Notes: a model not told the origin generated them from the letters alone. 50,053 bases of DNA from Candidatus Obscuribacterales bacterium (GCA_019747875.1 JAIEQI010000026.1:1-50053); one strand, 5' to 3'. Shown: positions 33,264-42,771, counted from the stretch's first letter. Made by a program: numbers and translations.

Positions 33264-35231
33264 ATGCAAAAGAAGATAATTTTGATACACGAAGACCCTG
33301 GCGTATGCGACCAGTTAAGGGCCGCATTCGTTAGCCATGGTTATGCGGTGTTTCAGGTTCGCAAGTCTGACGACGCAAGCAGTATTATTCATGCAGAAAA
33401 TCCTGATGCCGTCATCGTTGCACCTGATCTGATCAAGGACGATATCAAAGAACTGCTCGGGAAGCTGGCGGACAAAAAGGCTTCTATTATGGTGACGCCG
33501 GCGCCGATAGAGGCTTCGACGCCTGAGTCTGCCGCGGCTGCTGCCCCAAATGCGGCGGCGGCAGAAAAACTGAAGGAGTTTCAAAATCTATTTCTTGTCG
33601 TCAAGGCAAAATATGCTCGCAGTTTGCCCAAGAAGGTGGAGGAACTCTCAAGAGATATTGAGTCGTCCAAAGCGCAGCCTGATGAGAAAGAAGCCTTAGA
33701 AACGGTCCGGCAAGTTTCTCATAAATTGGTCGGGACGGCAGGTTCCTATGGCTATGAAGCGTTTGCGATGATGATGAGAACGATCGAGCAATCAGCAATT
33801 GAAATTTCCAAGACCGATGATAAATCTGCGATTGAGAGCTTATGGCAGGCCATAGAAGATGCTGCACAAGCAGGACGTAAGGCTGCAGATGAAATTGCCG
33901 CCAGTATTAGCGAAGCCGATCTCAAGTCTGATGACGGTCCCAAGACCACGGGGCCCGTATTTGCGCGAGTTCTTGTGGTTGACGAAGATGAGGCTTTTCT
34001 CGATGTTGTGGAGCACCTTGGTCGCCAAAGCAACGTCGCTATCATTAAAGCGCCGTCTGAAGGGCTGGCAATGAATGCGGCGCTGATGCATCAACTTGAC
34101 GCTGCCATCATCGATGTGAAGGAAGATTCGCAAGAAAAGGCATTCAAGCTTGCCATCGATTTGCGAAGTTTGCCTGGTTACGATACCTTGCCTCTGGCAT
34201 TCTTGTCTGCTGAAAAAATGCGCCCTTCAGTTGAAGCTGCTCACGTCGGAGCTTCGCTGCATTTGGATAAACCTCTGGATGCTAATGCGCTAGAGGCGGC
34301 TGTCCGTCACCTCGTTGCTATTCGCCAGGGGGGACGCCCCAAAGTAATGGTTGTTGATGATGACCCGGACTTTACTGCAAAAATTGCTTTTGATTTGCGC
34401 AATGATAATCTCCTGGTTCGAACAGTTCACGATCCACTCAAACTTCTGGAAGCTCTGCAAGAGTTCCCTCCCGACGTAATGTTGTTGGACGTGATGATGC
34501 CTGGAATGAACGGGTTTCAAGTTTGCCAGATGTTGCGCGGCATGCCACGTTGGCGAGATTTGCCGATTATTTTCATCACGGCCGAAATTCACATAGAAGC
34601 AAGAGTAAAGGCATTCACTTCGGGCGCTGACGATTACCTGCCCAAACCTGTCGTTACCGAGGAGCTCCTTGCTAGAGTACGCGTGCGCCTTGAAAAATCA
34701 CGTCTCTTGAAAGAACGATCTGACAAAGACACCATTACCGGATTATTGCTTCGCCGAGCATTTGTGGAGCAATTCAACAGTATGTTGGCTGATTGTGAAC
34801 GCAATAATTCCGTGATGTCCGTTTGTTTAATGGACGTTGATCACTTCAAGAAAGTGAACGATACCTACGGGCACATTGCTGGTGACTCTGTTCTTTCAGG
34901 CTTCGGGCAATTGCTCTTGCGGCGCTTCCGCGTCGACGATTTACGCGGGCGCTGGGGCGGTGAGGAGTTCATCATTGCATTTCGCCGTGAGGACAAACAA
35001 ACAATGTGTGCGGCGATTAACCGTGTGCAGGACGAATTCAGCAAGATCACGTTCGAGAGCGAGGATAATCGCCAATTCCATGTCAGCTTTAGTGGTGGCA
35101 TAGCCAGCTATCCAGATGATGGAGCGACTCTGCATGAGTTATTGTCTGTGGCGGACAAACGCTTGTATAACGCAAAACATGCCGGACGGCGACGTATCTT
35201 TATAGATGACAATAGCAACGGTGGTCCTTAA
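33264..35231 (+). CDS. REC-HPt-REC-REC-GGDEF diguanylate cyclase
   Basis: This 655-aa protein has a degenerate first receiver (1-80; Ala replaces the Asp in VIVAPDL). An HPt-like domain (about 100-210) has His153 in VSHKLVGTAGSYG. Receiver 2 (about 235-350) has Asp284, receiver 3 (about 360-475) has Asp409 in LLDVMMPGMNG. The C-terminal GGDEF domain (about 485-650) carries the active-site motif GGEEF at 565-569 and the inhibitory RxxD (RVDD, 556-559) at the correct distance, as in PleD. It should therefore make cyclic-di-GMP with product inhibition. It is the only clear output enzyme of the island. Confidence 0.93.
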   Translation: MQKKIILIHEDPGVCDQLRAAFVSHGYAVFQVRKSDDASSIIHAENPDAVIVAPDLIKDDIKELLGKLADKKASIMVTPAPIEASTPESAAAAAPNAAAAEKLKEFQNLFLVVKAKYARSLPKKVEELSRDIESSKAQPDEKEALETVRQVSHKLVGTAGSYGYEAFAMMMRTIEQSAIEISKTDDKSAIESLWQAIEDAAQAGRKAADEIAASISEADLKSDDGPKTTGPVFARVLVVDEDEAFLDVVEHLGRQSNVAIIKAPSEGLAMNAALMHQLDAAIIDVKEDSQEKAFKLAIDLRSLPGYDTLPLAFLSAEKMRPSVEAAHVGASLHLDKPLDANALEAAVRHLVAIRQGGRPKVMVVDDDPDFTAKIAFDLRNDNLLVRTVHDPLKLLEALQEFPPDVMLLDVMMPGMNGFQVCQMLRGMPRWRDLPIIFITAEIHIEARVKAFTSGADDYLPKPVVTEELLARVRVRLEKSRLLKERSDKDTITGLLLRRAFVEQFNSMLADCERNNSVMSVCLMDVDHFKKVNDTYGHIAGDSVLSGFGQLLLRRFRVDDLRGRWGGEEFIIAFRREDKQTMCAAINRVQDEFSKITFESEDNRQFHVSFSGGIASYPDDGATLHELLSVADKRLYNAKHAGRRRIFIDDNSNGGP

Positions 35232-35234
35232 GAA

Positions 35235-36326
35235 ATGGAAGAGAAAATGGAAACAATAACAGTGGACGAACCTGGAAATACTGCAACTCAGTCTGAAGCT
35301 GCCGTGGGGAGTACTGGTGCTTCACCAGCGAAAGAACCGTTCGCCAAACAGGTGGTGAAACAAGCTCTCGGGCTCGGAGCCGCTGGGGTGTTCCTCTATT
35401 TTTCGTTTAAGGACGCAGATTGGAATAAGTTATTGCATTATATGCAACAAGTTAATCCCATGTTTCTGGGGCTGTTAGCAATAAGCGGTTTGACAAGCCA
35501 TGTGATTCGTTCCTGGCGGTGGGTGATTTTATTGCAGCCGCTGTCGGCCAAAAAGATTAGTCTCTTTAACTCATTTTGCGCAGTTATGTACGGGTACGCA
35601 GTCAATGTCGTGCTTCCGCGCGGCGGAGAGATTGCCAGGCTAGTGGCGATGAGTAAATCCGAATCAATCCCTTGGGCTGGTGTTTTGCCAACCATGTTTA
35701 TCGATCGCTTGCTCGATATAGCTATGCTTGTTTTACTGCTTGGAATAACAATTACTGTTTTCCCACTTCCCATGGACCTTCCCTGGTTGATGCCCGCCGG
35801 ACAAGCTATGTGTGTTGCCACCTTTGTGGGACTTGGTGCTCTGCCTTTTGCCGGTAAGATCGGTCGGGCCGCAATGGCATTTGGACCGATAAAAAATGCT
35901 ATTCCAATTGCGATCGCCTCGAAGCTGGATCAGCTCCTGGTTCAGTTCGACCAGGGAACCAAAAGCCTTACAAATCCAATGATGGTAGGCGTGATCGCAA
36001 TCATGAGCTTGCTGATTTGGGCATTCTATTTTGTCAACCTCTACTGTGTGATATTGGCGTTTAACTTGCAGAATGTAATTGATTTGCCAAAAGCTCTTAT
36101 CGTATTTACGATTGGGTCCGTTGGCGTCCTGGTTCCAACACCAGGAAGTGTTGGTAGCTACCATTACTTGACCAGTCAGTGTTTACAGCGCCTTGGCAAT
36201 GTGAATCCGGATCAGTCATTGGCCTTTGCGACGGTGCTGCACTTTATGTGTTTCATTGTTCTTACTTGCGTGCCGGCTGCTATTTGTTTCGCTATCCAAT
36301 CCGGAAAACAGTCAAAGAAAAATTAG
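35235..36326 (+). CDS. LPG-synthase-like/UPF0104 integral membrane protein
   Basis: This 363-aa protein has about seven or eight transmembrane helices starting near residue 40. The family signature is clear: SHVIRSWRWVILLQPL, YGYAVNVVLPRGGEIARLV, and TPGSVGSYHY late in the chain. Members are flippase-like, including the membrane part of MprF, and act on lipid or glycan-lipid transfer; the catalytic LPG synthase domain is absent here. Start is ATG 35235, three bases after the diguanylate cyclase stop; ATG 35247, behind GGAAGAG, is equally possible. The tight spacing suggests co-transcription with the signalling island. Confidence 0.9.
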   Translation: MEEKMETITVDEPGNTATQSEAAVGSTGASPAKEPFAKQVVKQALGLGAAGVFLYFSFKDADWNKLLHYMQQVNPMFLGLLAISGLTSHVIRSWRWVILLQPLSAKKISLFNSFCAVMYGYAVNVVLPRGGEIARLVAMSKSESIPWAGVLPTMFIDRLLDIAMLVLLLGITITVFPLPMDLPWLMPAGQAMCVATFVGLGALPFAGKIGRAAMAFGPIKNAIPIAIASKLDQLLVQFDQGTKSLTNPMMVGVIAIMSLLIWAFYFVNLYCVILAFNLQNVIDLPKALIVFTIGSVGVLVPTPGSVGSYHYLTSQCLQRLGNVNPDQSLAFATVLHFMCFIVLTCVPAAICFAIQSGKQSKKN

Positions 36327-36552
36327 TACAGCCAGCGAGTCTCGTTGCGGCGCTTCCGCTGGGGCTAGTTCGGACATGTTCCGGAGATTTAAAACTAATC
36401 TTTAACATAGATCTTGCTGAAGCATAAAGCAGATCATACCGATTCAACCAATTGACCTCGGAGAATGAGAAAGCGAGGAAATGAGAGGGCTGTGTCCCGC
36501 GAAACTAGAATCGGTGTTAGTTAAGGTCTCGCACAGACTTTAGGAAAGGCTG

Positions 36553-37560
36553 GTGGTACTTATGCTGCAGAAAATTTTTGCATTGCCGAAGAATATTTGT
36601 ATGGCTCTTTTGAGCCTGAGCGTGGCGGTTCTGTCGGTTGGATCTCTTTTTGGTTATTTCTGCCGTTTTGGACAGATTTTTGAAATTGCAAGTCACTTTC
36701 GCATTATCTATGCACTGGGTTTCTTGATATGTGCGTTGGGATTTCTGATTTTGCGCAAGTGGAAGCCATGCCTGCTCACCATTGTTTTGTTTGCTTTGTG
36801 TGATTTTGTTCCGTTGGCTCAATTGCATTTTTCGAACGCTCAGGCGCATGACCGTTCACCGAATATGGTGACAGTCTTCCACGCCAATCTCTGGGGCGGA
36901 AGAAACCGCAATTATGACAAAACCATCAGCTTGTTGAAGCAACGAAAGCCTGATTTGATAGGGCTCTCAGAAGTAACACCGGAATGGGCGATCCGATTGA
37001 AAAATGGGTTGAGCGATTACCCTTATCGGGTTGTTGAAGATCGCTTTGGCGGGGTTGCGCTTTTTAGCCGATATCCAATCTCGGAATCTAAAATCGAGTA
37101 TTTCGAGGCCGGAACAAGGAGGCGTCCGCGTATTATTGCCAAGCTTGATGTCAATGGGCAGCCGCTTACTTGCCAGCTTGTGCATCCGGTTATTCCCCTG
37201 GGAAAGTGGTTTAAGTACCGAAACGGTGAATTCAAAGAGATTGCAGAGGAAGCCTCTCAAATTTCCGGTGACAAAATTTTGATAGGCGATCTAAATTGTA
37301 GTCCCTGGTCGAGCTATTTTGCGGAACTTGTTATTCAAGGCGGATTCAAAGATTCCGAGCTTGGGTTCGGAGCGCAAGCGACTTGGCCGACTTTTGTGCG
37401 TTTTCCACTGATACCAATTGATCATTGTCTGACGAGTGAATCAGTAAAGACTGTAAAACGTAAAGTCGGTCCTAACATTGGTTCTGATCATTTGCCTTTT
37501 CAAGTAACCTTAGCCCTACCGCTTTCATCGGAGCGTACTTACAAGAAAAGGACCATTTGA
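36553..37560 (+). CDS. Membrane-anchored endonuclease/exonuclease/phosphatase-family protein
   Basis: This 335-aa protein starts at a GTG behind AGGAAAGG. Three hydrophobic helices (about 12-35, 40-60 and 65-90) precede an EEP domain: VFHANLWGGRNRNYD, DLIGLSEVTPEW (metal-binding Glu), LIGDLNCSPWS and the terminal GSDHLPFQV. Such membrane-bound members hydrolyse phosphodiesters, of nucleic acid or lipid, outside the cytoplasm. Its 3' end overlaps the convergent acetyltransferase gene by 22 bp. Confidence 0.88.
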   Translation: MVLMLQKIFALPKNICMALLSLSVAVLSVGSLFGYFCRFGQIFEIASHFRIIYALGFLICALGFLILRKWKPCLLTIVLFALCDFVPLAQLHFSNAQAHDRSPNMVTVFHANLWGGRNRNYDKTISLLKQRKPDLIGLSEVTPEWAIRLKNGLSDYPYRVVEDRFGGVALFSRYPISESKIEYFEAGTRRRPRIIAKLDVNGQPLTCQLVHPVIPLGKWFKYRNGEFKEIAEEASQISGDKILIGDLNCSPWSSYFAELVIQGGFKDSELGFGAQATWPTFVRFPLIPIDHCLTSESVKTVKRKVGPNIGSDHLPFQVTLALPLSSERTYKKRTI

Positions 37561-38054
37561 TCTTCATCAACATATTCACCGTTTACCTTTAGCGCGTGTT
37601 TTTCGCTACCCCACTTGCTAAAACCAACGGATTCGTAGAGCTTTACGACAGGCTTGTTTGCCGGGTTAACACCCAGGTGTATTAACTCAACTCCTGGTAA
37701 TGTGCGCGCTTTCTCGATAACGGCAAGCAGTAATTTCTTTGCGATGCCCTTGCCTCGATATTCTGATAGAAGATAAACTCCCCACATTTCAGCTTTGTGC
37801 CTGACCTTTTGCCCGTCATAGCGCAAGAATCCGGTTACACCAACCAGCTCGTCATCATCAAATACGCCGAGGACGAATTGATCTTCATTTACAAGTAAGC
37901 GTTTCTCTATATCAGAGATCGGTATATCTTTGCTTTCTTCATAGGAACGGCTGAATGCATGCAGTTCTTCTTGCAGACCTCGCAGGCGCAAGTCCCAAAA
38001 GTCAGAAGCATCCCTCGGTCCTAGCTCGCGGATTGAAATATTAGAGCTGCTCAC
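37539..38054 (-). CDS. GNAT family N-acetyltransferase
   Basis: This 171-aa protein shows a complete GNAT fold: ISIRELGPRDASDF at the N-terminus, the acetyl-CoA loop GVYLLSEYRGKGIAKKLL, then LGVNPANKPVVKLYESVGF. It transfers an acetyl group from acetyl-CoA to an unknown amine substrate. Length is usual for the family. It overlaps the convergent gene at its 3' end by 22 bp, which leaves no room for a separate terminator. Confidence 0.93.
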   Translation of the reverse strand: MSSSNISIRELGPRDASDFWDLRLRGLQEELHAFSRSYEESKDIPISDIEKRLLVNEDQFVLGVFDDDELVGVTGFLRYDGQKVRHKAEMWGVYLLSEYRGKGIAKKLLLAVIEKARTLPGVELIHLGVNPANKPVVKLYESVGFSKWGSEKHALKVNGEYVDEDQMVLFL

Positions 38055-38286
38055 TTACCTACTCCAAAAAGGATGCGAATAGTATTGCAGAAATTCGTAA
38101 TACCTTCTAGCCGGCAAGACATGGGTAGGGCAGGCATTGAGCGATGCCTTGCTGTTAATGACATGAATACTCTGACAGTCTTGAGTTCTGGACAATTGGC
38201 CGCCCTAAGTCGTAATTTCCGGCGTGACAAATCCGGATCCCTCACATATACTCCCCATGGGTGGAGGCGCTCAGGAGTTATCAGCC

Positions 38287-38691
38287 GTGGAATCAAAATT
38301 TGATGCAAGCGAAAGCGCAAGAAAGATTAGTGCACTTGCAAAAGACTTCCTGCACGATCCGTCAGAGAATCCTGATGCAAATTCAGCTGCCTTTACGATG
38401 GAGCTGAAAAAGGTATTTGCCGATCCGGCTCAGGCTGAGGCAGTTGCGGCTCGCCTCCTCAAGGATAATTGGAATCTTGACACTTTACCCTACACAAATG
38501 TTGTGCGCAGTCCGTGGACCAAAGAAATCACCGGCGTCGAGTTCGTCCCGGCCAATCTAGATTTCTCAGCCCAGCGCTATTCTGCCTACTTTCCTGTAAG
38601 GGAGGCAATCGACCGAGAGCAAAGAGCATTAGCGGCCATCGGCATGTCTGCTCGATTTGATCTTTTTGGTCATATCTTCGAGGCGCGCTGA
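38287..38691 (+). CDS. Hypothetical protein
   Basis: This 134-aa protein is assigned a GTG start at 38287 because AGGAG lies 9 bases upstream (38273-38277); ATG 38257 and GTG 38224 in the same frame have no ribosome site. No signal peptide or motif is recognised. It is mixed helical (SARKISALAKDFL, AQAEAVAARLLKD) with a C-terminal part containing YFPVREAIDREQRALA. Codon use resembles its neighbours. Function unknown. Confidence 0.6.
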   Translation: MESKFDASESARKISALAKDFLHDPSENPDANSAAFTMELKKVFADPAQAEAVAARLLKDNWNLDTLPYTNVVRSPWTKEITGVEFVPANLDFSAQRYSAYFPVREAIDREQRALAAIGMSARFDLFGHIFEAR

Positions 38692-38701
38692 TCGTTTTTC
38701 G

Positions 38702-39424
38702 CTACCTGTTGGATTTATCCTGAACTGAATCATTCAACTTAATGGATTCTGGCAGACTGGATTGCCACCCGATTTGTGCCGCTGCCTCCGCCTCGCCAGA
38801 TTCTTGTGAGACAGACCGTTTTGCTGGTTTTGTGTTTGCCATATGGAAGACCAGCCAGCCGCCCATGGCGAAAAAAGTGAGCATTGATAAAACTGCCAAT
38901 GTGCGCAATCCGAATGCGATTTGTGCGTCATACTGAAGCATGTCCATCTTATCGAGAATGTAATTCCAATCGTGAATGGTTTCTTCGCCACCTTTGAATG
39001 GAGTGACAAGTGGTAGCTCTAATGCGCGTGCGTCTGCTGCATAAGTAGCTACGTCAAACAAGTTTGTCGACAGCCAGGCAAAGCAGAATGCTATTCCGAA
39101 ATAATCGCGTTGCCGGTAGAACATGATTGTGGATAAAAGTGGAACAAGGCACTGAAATATGGATCCACCTGCTACTCCGATGAACTCACCGAAAGGGTTG
39201 AATACGACGTGACCGATTTCGTGAAATCCAAGGTTTATGCCTTTAAAGATGTCGCTGTAGAGCGGATCTTTTATGTGGCACATAAGAAGGTGAAAGAAAA
39301 GTAGCATAAGTAATAAGCGCGGCCACCACATGCGGCCCTTGCACCACTGCCGCGCGTCCCTGGCAATTTGAGCAATCGGCGAATTAGATTGCTTTTTTCC
39401 CTTGCTTTTAGTCTTTTTGGACAT
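38702..39424 (-). CDS. Membrane HEXXH metallopeptidase-like protein
   Basis: This 240-aa protein starts at the ATG at 39422-39424 with AAGGAG 9 bases upstream; the longer frame to 39571 runs into the neighbouring gene region. After a basic N-terminus come about four transmembrane helices. HEIGH, within GFHEIGHVVFNPFG, is the zinc-peptidase motif, and DVATYAADARALELPLV with a later HDWNYIL resembles a little-studied group of M50-like membrane proteins that I recall with HEIGH and an HDW motif. The Asp of LFDVATYAAD could be the third ligand. Proteolytic activity is inferred. Confidence 0.7.
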   Translation of the reverse strand: MSKKTKSKGKKQSNSPIAQIARDARQWCKGRMWWPRLLLMLLFFHLLMCHIKDPLYSDIFKGINLGFHEIGHVVFNPFGEFIGVAGGSIFQCLVPLLSTIMFYRQRDYFGIAFCFAWLSTNLFDVATYAADARALELPLVTPFKGGEETIHDWNYILDKMDMLQYDAQIAFGLRTLAVLSMLTFFAMGGWLVFHMANTKPAKRSVSQESGEAEAAAQIGWQSSLPESIKLNDSVQDKSNR

Positions 39425-39602
39425 TCCAGATGGCTCCTTAATATCTATTTCCCAGAGCAGCCGGTTTTCTACCAGGGGATACCTTCTGCGGCTCTCTGAG
39501 TGGAGGATAATGCAAATAAATCTCACAAGCTTGTATGCGGAATGGTCGCTCCGGCTGAATCTTTCGGACAATGTTCAAGTATTGTCGAAAGGAAGAATGT
39601 TT

Positions 39603-40505
39603 ATGCCAACTGCTGTTTCTTACCTCGGAATGGGAATCATGGGTGCTTCTATGGCAGTTAACATGGCTAAAGCTGGTATTCCAATCAAAGTTTGGAACCG
39701 AAGCAAGGGGCGGGAAGGCACGGCTCGCGCCGTCGAGTCCGGTGCCCGAGAGACCGACACAATCGCTTCTGCCGTTGAAGATACCCAACTTATTTTTCTT
39801 TGTTTGACTGATGAAAGTGATCTGGAAGATATTCTGTTTCGACAAGATGGTGTTGCGCAGTCTGCAACCGCAGGCAGTATCATAATCGATATGAGCACCA
39901 CTGGACCTGATTGCGCCAAGAAAATGGCGTCGGAACTGGAGAAACGCAATCTTCGTTTCGTTGATGCGCCGGTTTCCGGTGGTGACGTCGGCGCTCGAAA
40001 CGGCACCTTGACTATTATGGCTGGCGGGGAAAAAGACAGCTTTGATAAATGTCTGCCGGTCTTTCAAAAAATTGGAAAGAACATTCATTATTGCGGTCCT
40101 GTGGGCAGTGGTCAGTCGGTTAAGCTCTGCAATCAAATACTGTGTGCGGTTAATATGATTGCTGTTTGCGAATCCTTGAGTTTGGCGGAGGCGCTATCTA
40201 TTGATCCTAGCTTGATGATTGAGGTTTGTTCCTCTGGCGCAGCAGGTTCATGGGCTCTTGCAAATCTTGGACCGCGCATCATCGCAAACAATTTGGAGCC
40301 TGGATTCATGATCAAAGATATGAAGAAAGATCTGCGCCTTGTCAAAGAAGCACTCTCTGGGAGTTCAATGCATTTTGCTGGCACAGAATTAGCTGATGGA
40401 AAATTTGATGAAGCGATTTCGTTGTTGCCTGGCGGCCAGTTCAAGGGAACGCAAGCGATGATCGCCGCTTACAGAGCTCTGGCAGCAAATGACAAGCTGA
40501 AGTGA
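39603..40505 (+). CDS. NAD(P)-dependent 3-hydroxyisobutyrate dehydrogenase-family protein
   Basis: This 300-aa enzyme starts at the ATG at 39603, behind AAAGGAAG. The Rossmann domain begins SYLGMGIMGASMAVNMAKAG. The substrate-binding motif DAPVSGGDVGARNGTL and the catalytic Lys in GSGQSVKLCNQ define the beta-hydroxyacid dehydrogenase family, which also holds tartronate semialdehyde reductase and GLYR1/succinic semialdehyde reductases. The exact substrate cannot be told. It is encoded divergently from the membrane peptidase-like gene. Confidence 0.92.
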   Translation: MPTAVSYLGMGIMGASMAVNMAKAGIPIKVWNRSKGREGTARAVESGARETDTIASAVEDTQLIFLCLTDESDLEDILFRQDGVAQSATAGSIIIDMSTTGPDCAKKMASELEKRNLRFVDAPVSGGDVGARNGTLTIMAGGEKDSFDKCLPVFQKIGKNIHYCGPVGSGQSVKLCNQILCAVNMIAVCESLSLAEALSIDPSLMIEVCSSGAAGSWALANLGPRIIANNLEPGFMIKDMKKDLRLVKEALSGSSMHFAGTELADGKFDEAISLLPGGQFKGTQAMIAAYRALAANDKLK

Positions 40506-40517
40506 GCGAAACTCTGT

Positions 40518-40538
40518 CGCTTCTGTTTTGCAGAAGCG
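40518..40538 (+). terminator. Hairpin after the dehydrogenase gene
   Basis: CGCTTCTG and CAGAAGCG pair perfectly over a TTTTG loop, 12 bases beyond the stop at 40505. A T-rich tract comes only about 20 bases later (near 40560), so it is a possible but not classical intrinsic terminator. Confidence 0.35.
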
Positions 40539-40669
40539 CTGTGCTAGGGGCATTCAAACTTTTTCTAAAATTCTTTTGTCAAGCACAAATTCCATTGAAC
40601 TTTTTTGAAAGTTCTGACGTTTAAAGGATGGAAGGCAGGACTTCCACTTGAATCAATGGGGAGGTTTCT

Positions 40670-41089
40670 ATGAAGAGAATCTCTGGATTGCGCTCGTTCC
40701 AGAATAAGGAAGGGTTCTTTGGTCCGCTTTTGAAAATAAGTATGATACCGTATGCGGTGAGGCTCGCTGCTGCTGCTGTGTCGCCTCTAATTTCGCGCCT
40801 GAATGCATCCGACAGCAACATTGGCCCTGTCAAGTTCTCTGGACGGGACTCTAATTTATTGCGGTTTTCTGGCGCTTCTAAAACTGATGAGTGTGGAACT
40901 TGCAAGCACCTCGGTTCAATTAGCACAGAGGCGCAGCTTATAGCCATTGATCAAAGTTCGCCGGTTTATCAGTTGATACCACCTGGCCCACTCATAACTT
41001 TGAAGAATGGTTTTGTATTGAGCGGTTTCGGCCGCTTGCGTTCGATGGAGCGAAGAATTCCAACTAAGGAAGAATCTCTTCGTGCCTGA
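40670..41089 (+). CDS. Hypothetical protein
   Basis: This 139-aa protein has an excellent ribosome site (GGGGAGG, 5-7 bases before the ATG), which supports it as a real gene. No family is recognised. A weakly hydrophobic stretch (PYAVRLAAAAVSPLI, about 27-41) follows a basic N-terminus, and two Cys occur as CGTCKH in the middle, a possible half of a metal site. It is basic overall. It lies on the plus strand and converges with the secreted protein gene at 41210. Confidence 0.62.
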   Translation: MKRISGLRSFQNKEGFFGPLLKISMIPYAVRLAAAAVSPLISRLNASDSNIGPVKFSGRDSNLLRFSGASKTDECGTCKHLGSISTEAQLIAIDQSSPVYQLIPPGPLITLKNGFVLSGFGRLRSMERRIPTKEESLRA

Positions 41090-41209
41090 TGATCAGCAAA
41101 GGAAGCTAGTGGACGCCTTGCCTTTCTGGGGAGATATGCAAGGCTCCATTACTTCTCTCTTGCCAGATAGTGATGCTGCTTGCCGCTCACGGATTCGATC
41201 TGGACTGAA

Positions 41210-41947
41210 TTAGTCCTTGCTTTTGGCCTTGTTGGGCTCGAAGTAAGAAAGTATCTGTGTGCGCATTTTGTCGAGCGCCGTCATCGAGTCGTACACTTTC
41301 AATGCGGCACGGCCGATCTGTTTGGCGTCCTTTCGGTTGATCTCTTCTTTATTTGCAGGCGTTTGGTTCGCCAGCTCGCGCATCGATCCAATGTTGGTTT
41401 CTGCTGCCTTCATTGTGCTTTGCATTCCGGTCCATATATTGTGGAGTTCTTGAGGTGAACCTTCCGGAATGATCAGTCCGTCGATTTGCGATCTAAGCGC
41501 TTTAACGGCATCTTCGGCATTAGCAATAAACCTGTCAACTTTGTCACGACGAGCAGGCATCTCTCCCAATTGCATAGTGCCGTTGGGATTTCCAATAGCA
41601 GGAATTACGATTCCATTGCCGATGTAGTTCGGTCCACGAACCACGGCCGTCTCTTTTCGGGTCACTTCCTTTGCAATTTCGAGCGCGGATCCCTGCAGCA
41701 CCTTAGCGCTCACTTCAACCATGCCCAAACCTTCTTCAAGACGGACGGCGGATCCGCGCACGCCGCCTTGTAGCACCGTGCCGCTGCTCTTGTTCTCTGA
41801 TTGGGCGTCGGAATCAGTCCCCTTATTTTCAACGGCGTTTTCAGACGCTGGCTCAGTGCCGCTTGCCGCTTCGTCGCAGAATGCATGCTGCAAGAAGGAC
41901 GCAGCTAAAAGCGTTAGAAAAGCTATCTTTGCAAGTTTGTTAAACAT
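41210..41947 (-). CDS. Secreted hypothetical protein
   Basis: This 245-aa protein has a signal peptide (1-24, ending HAFC, possibly a poor lipobox) and an acidic, Ser/Glu-rich N-terminal stretch (25-60). The middle (about 75-130) looks beta-rich, and the last 100 residues are helical (VDRFIANAEDAVKALRSQ, MKAAETNIGSMRELANQT). No family was recognised. The gene lies downstream of hpt on the same strand, 79 bp away. Confidence 0.68.
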   Translation of the reverse strand: MFNKLAKIAFLTLLAASFLQHAFCDEAASGTEPASENAVENKGTDSDAQSENKSSGTVLQGGVRGSAVRLEEGLGMVEVSAKVLQGSALEIAKEVTRKETAVVRGPNYIGNGIVIPAIGNPNGTMQLGEMPARRDKVDRFIANAEDAVKALRSQIDGLIIPEGSPQELHNIWTGMQSTMKAAETNIGSMRELANQTPANKEEINRKDAKQIGRAALKVYDSMTALDKMRTQILSYFEPNKAKSKD

Positions 41948-42026
41948 AAGACCTAACCGTTGGCGTACTAGATAAAACTAGTTTAGCGGGTTTAGGTTGC
42001 ATTGACATCTTTCAGGAATGTCAGTT

Positions 42027-42611
42027 CTAAAATTCGACCATTTCGCCTAGAAATGGCAATTCGCGAAACTGCTCAGCGTAATCTAAGCCATAACCGACTA
42101 CAAACAAATCGTCGATCTTGAATCCGACATAGTCTGCTTCCATCGGAACTACGCGTCGTGAGGGTTTATCCAGCAAGACAGCCATCTTTAATGAGGCTGG
42201 CGCGAACTGTCCCTTCAAATAGTCGAGGAAGAACTTAGCTGTGCGGCCTGAATCGATGATATCTTCGACAACGAGGATGTGGCGATGCACAATATTTGGT
42301 AGATCCAGGTAGGGCGTTTGAACGACCCCTGAGCTTTCAGTCGCGGCTCCGTAGCTGGCGAGTCTAACAAACTCGACTTGCAACGGATCGTCAGTTTCAA
42401 TCTCTCTTAAGAGGTCAGATAGGAAGAAAATGGCGCCTTTCATAACTCCAATGACTACCGGGCGTTCAACACCCTTGTAGTCAGCACTAATTTCTTTGCC
42501 CATTTCAGCAATTCGGGCTTTTACTGCGGCATTGGAATATACTTCGCGGATCTTTGCCGTTCCGGCCTTTTGGTCTTTGTAAACTTTTCTAGAAAGGTCC
42601 ACCACCATCAT
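42027..42611 (-). CDS. hpt: Hypoxanthine phosphoribosyltransferase
   Basis: This 194-aa cytoplasmic enzyme converts hypoxanthine or guanine and PRPP into IMP or GMP in purine salvage. The PRPP loop LVVEDIIDSGRTAKFFL is complete, with VIGVMKGAIFFLSDLLR ahead of it and the purine-binding region KIDDLFVVGYGLDYAEQFR near the end. Length fits bacterial Hpt. Two consecutive ATG codons follow a GAGGG site; the first (42611) is used here. Convergent neighbours do not suggest an operon for purine metabolism. Confidence 0.96.
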   Translation of the reverse strand: MMVVDLSRKVYKDQKAGTAKIREVYSNAAVKARIAEMGKEISADYKGVERPVVIGVMKGAIFFLSDLLREIETDDPLQVEFVRLASYGAATESSGVVQTPYLDLPNIVHRHILVVEDIIDSGRTAKFFLDYLKGQFAPASLKMAVLLDKPSRRVVPMEADYVGFKIDDLFVVGYGLDYAEQFRELPFLGEMVEF

Positions 42612-42771
42612 TCAGCCCTCATTTGGAGAAGCAATGATCCTAGCGCATATCGACCAGTACAAGTGCCCTGTCCAACACGACGTTACATTAAATACGATTG
42701 GCAAGGTTTAGACAAAGTCCCTGGAGTTTCATAGAGCTAACGCGCCTCTCAAGTTCCGCTCTATAATTCAA

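Noticed and set aside
42003..42023. Terminator after the hpt gene
   Set aside because: TGACAT and ATGTCA pair over only 6 bases and no T-run follows on either strand.
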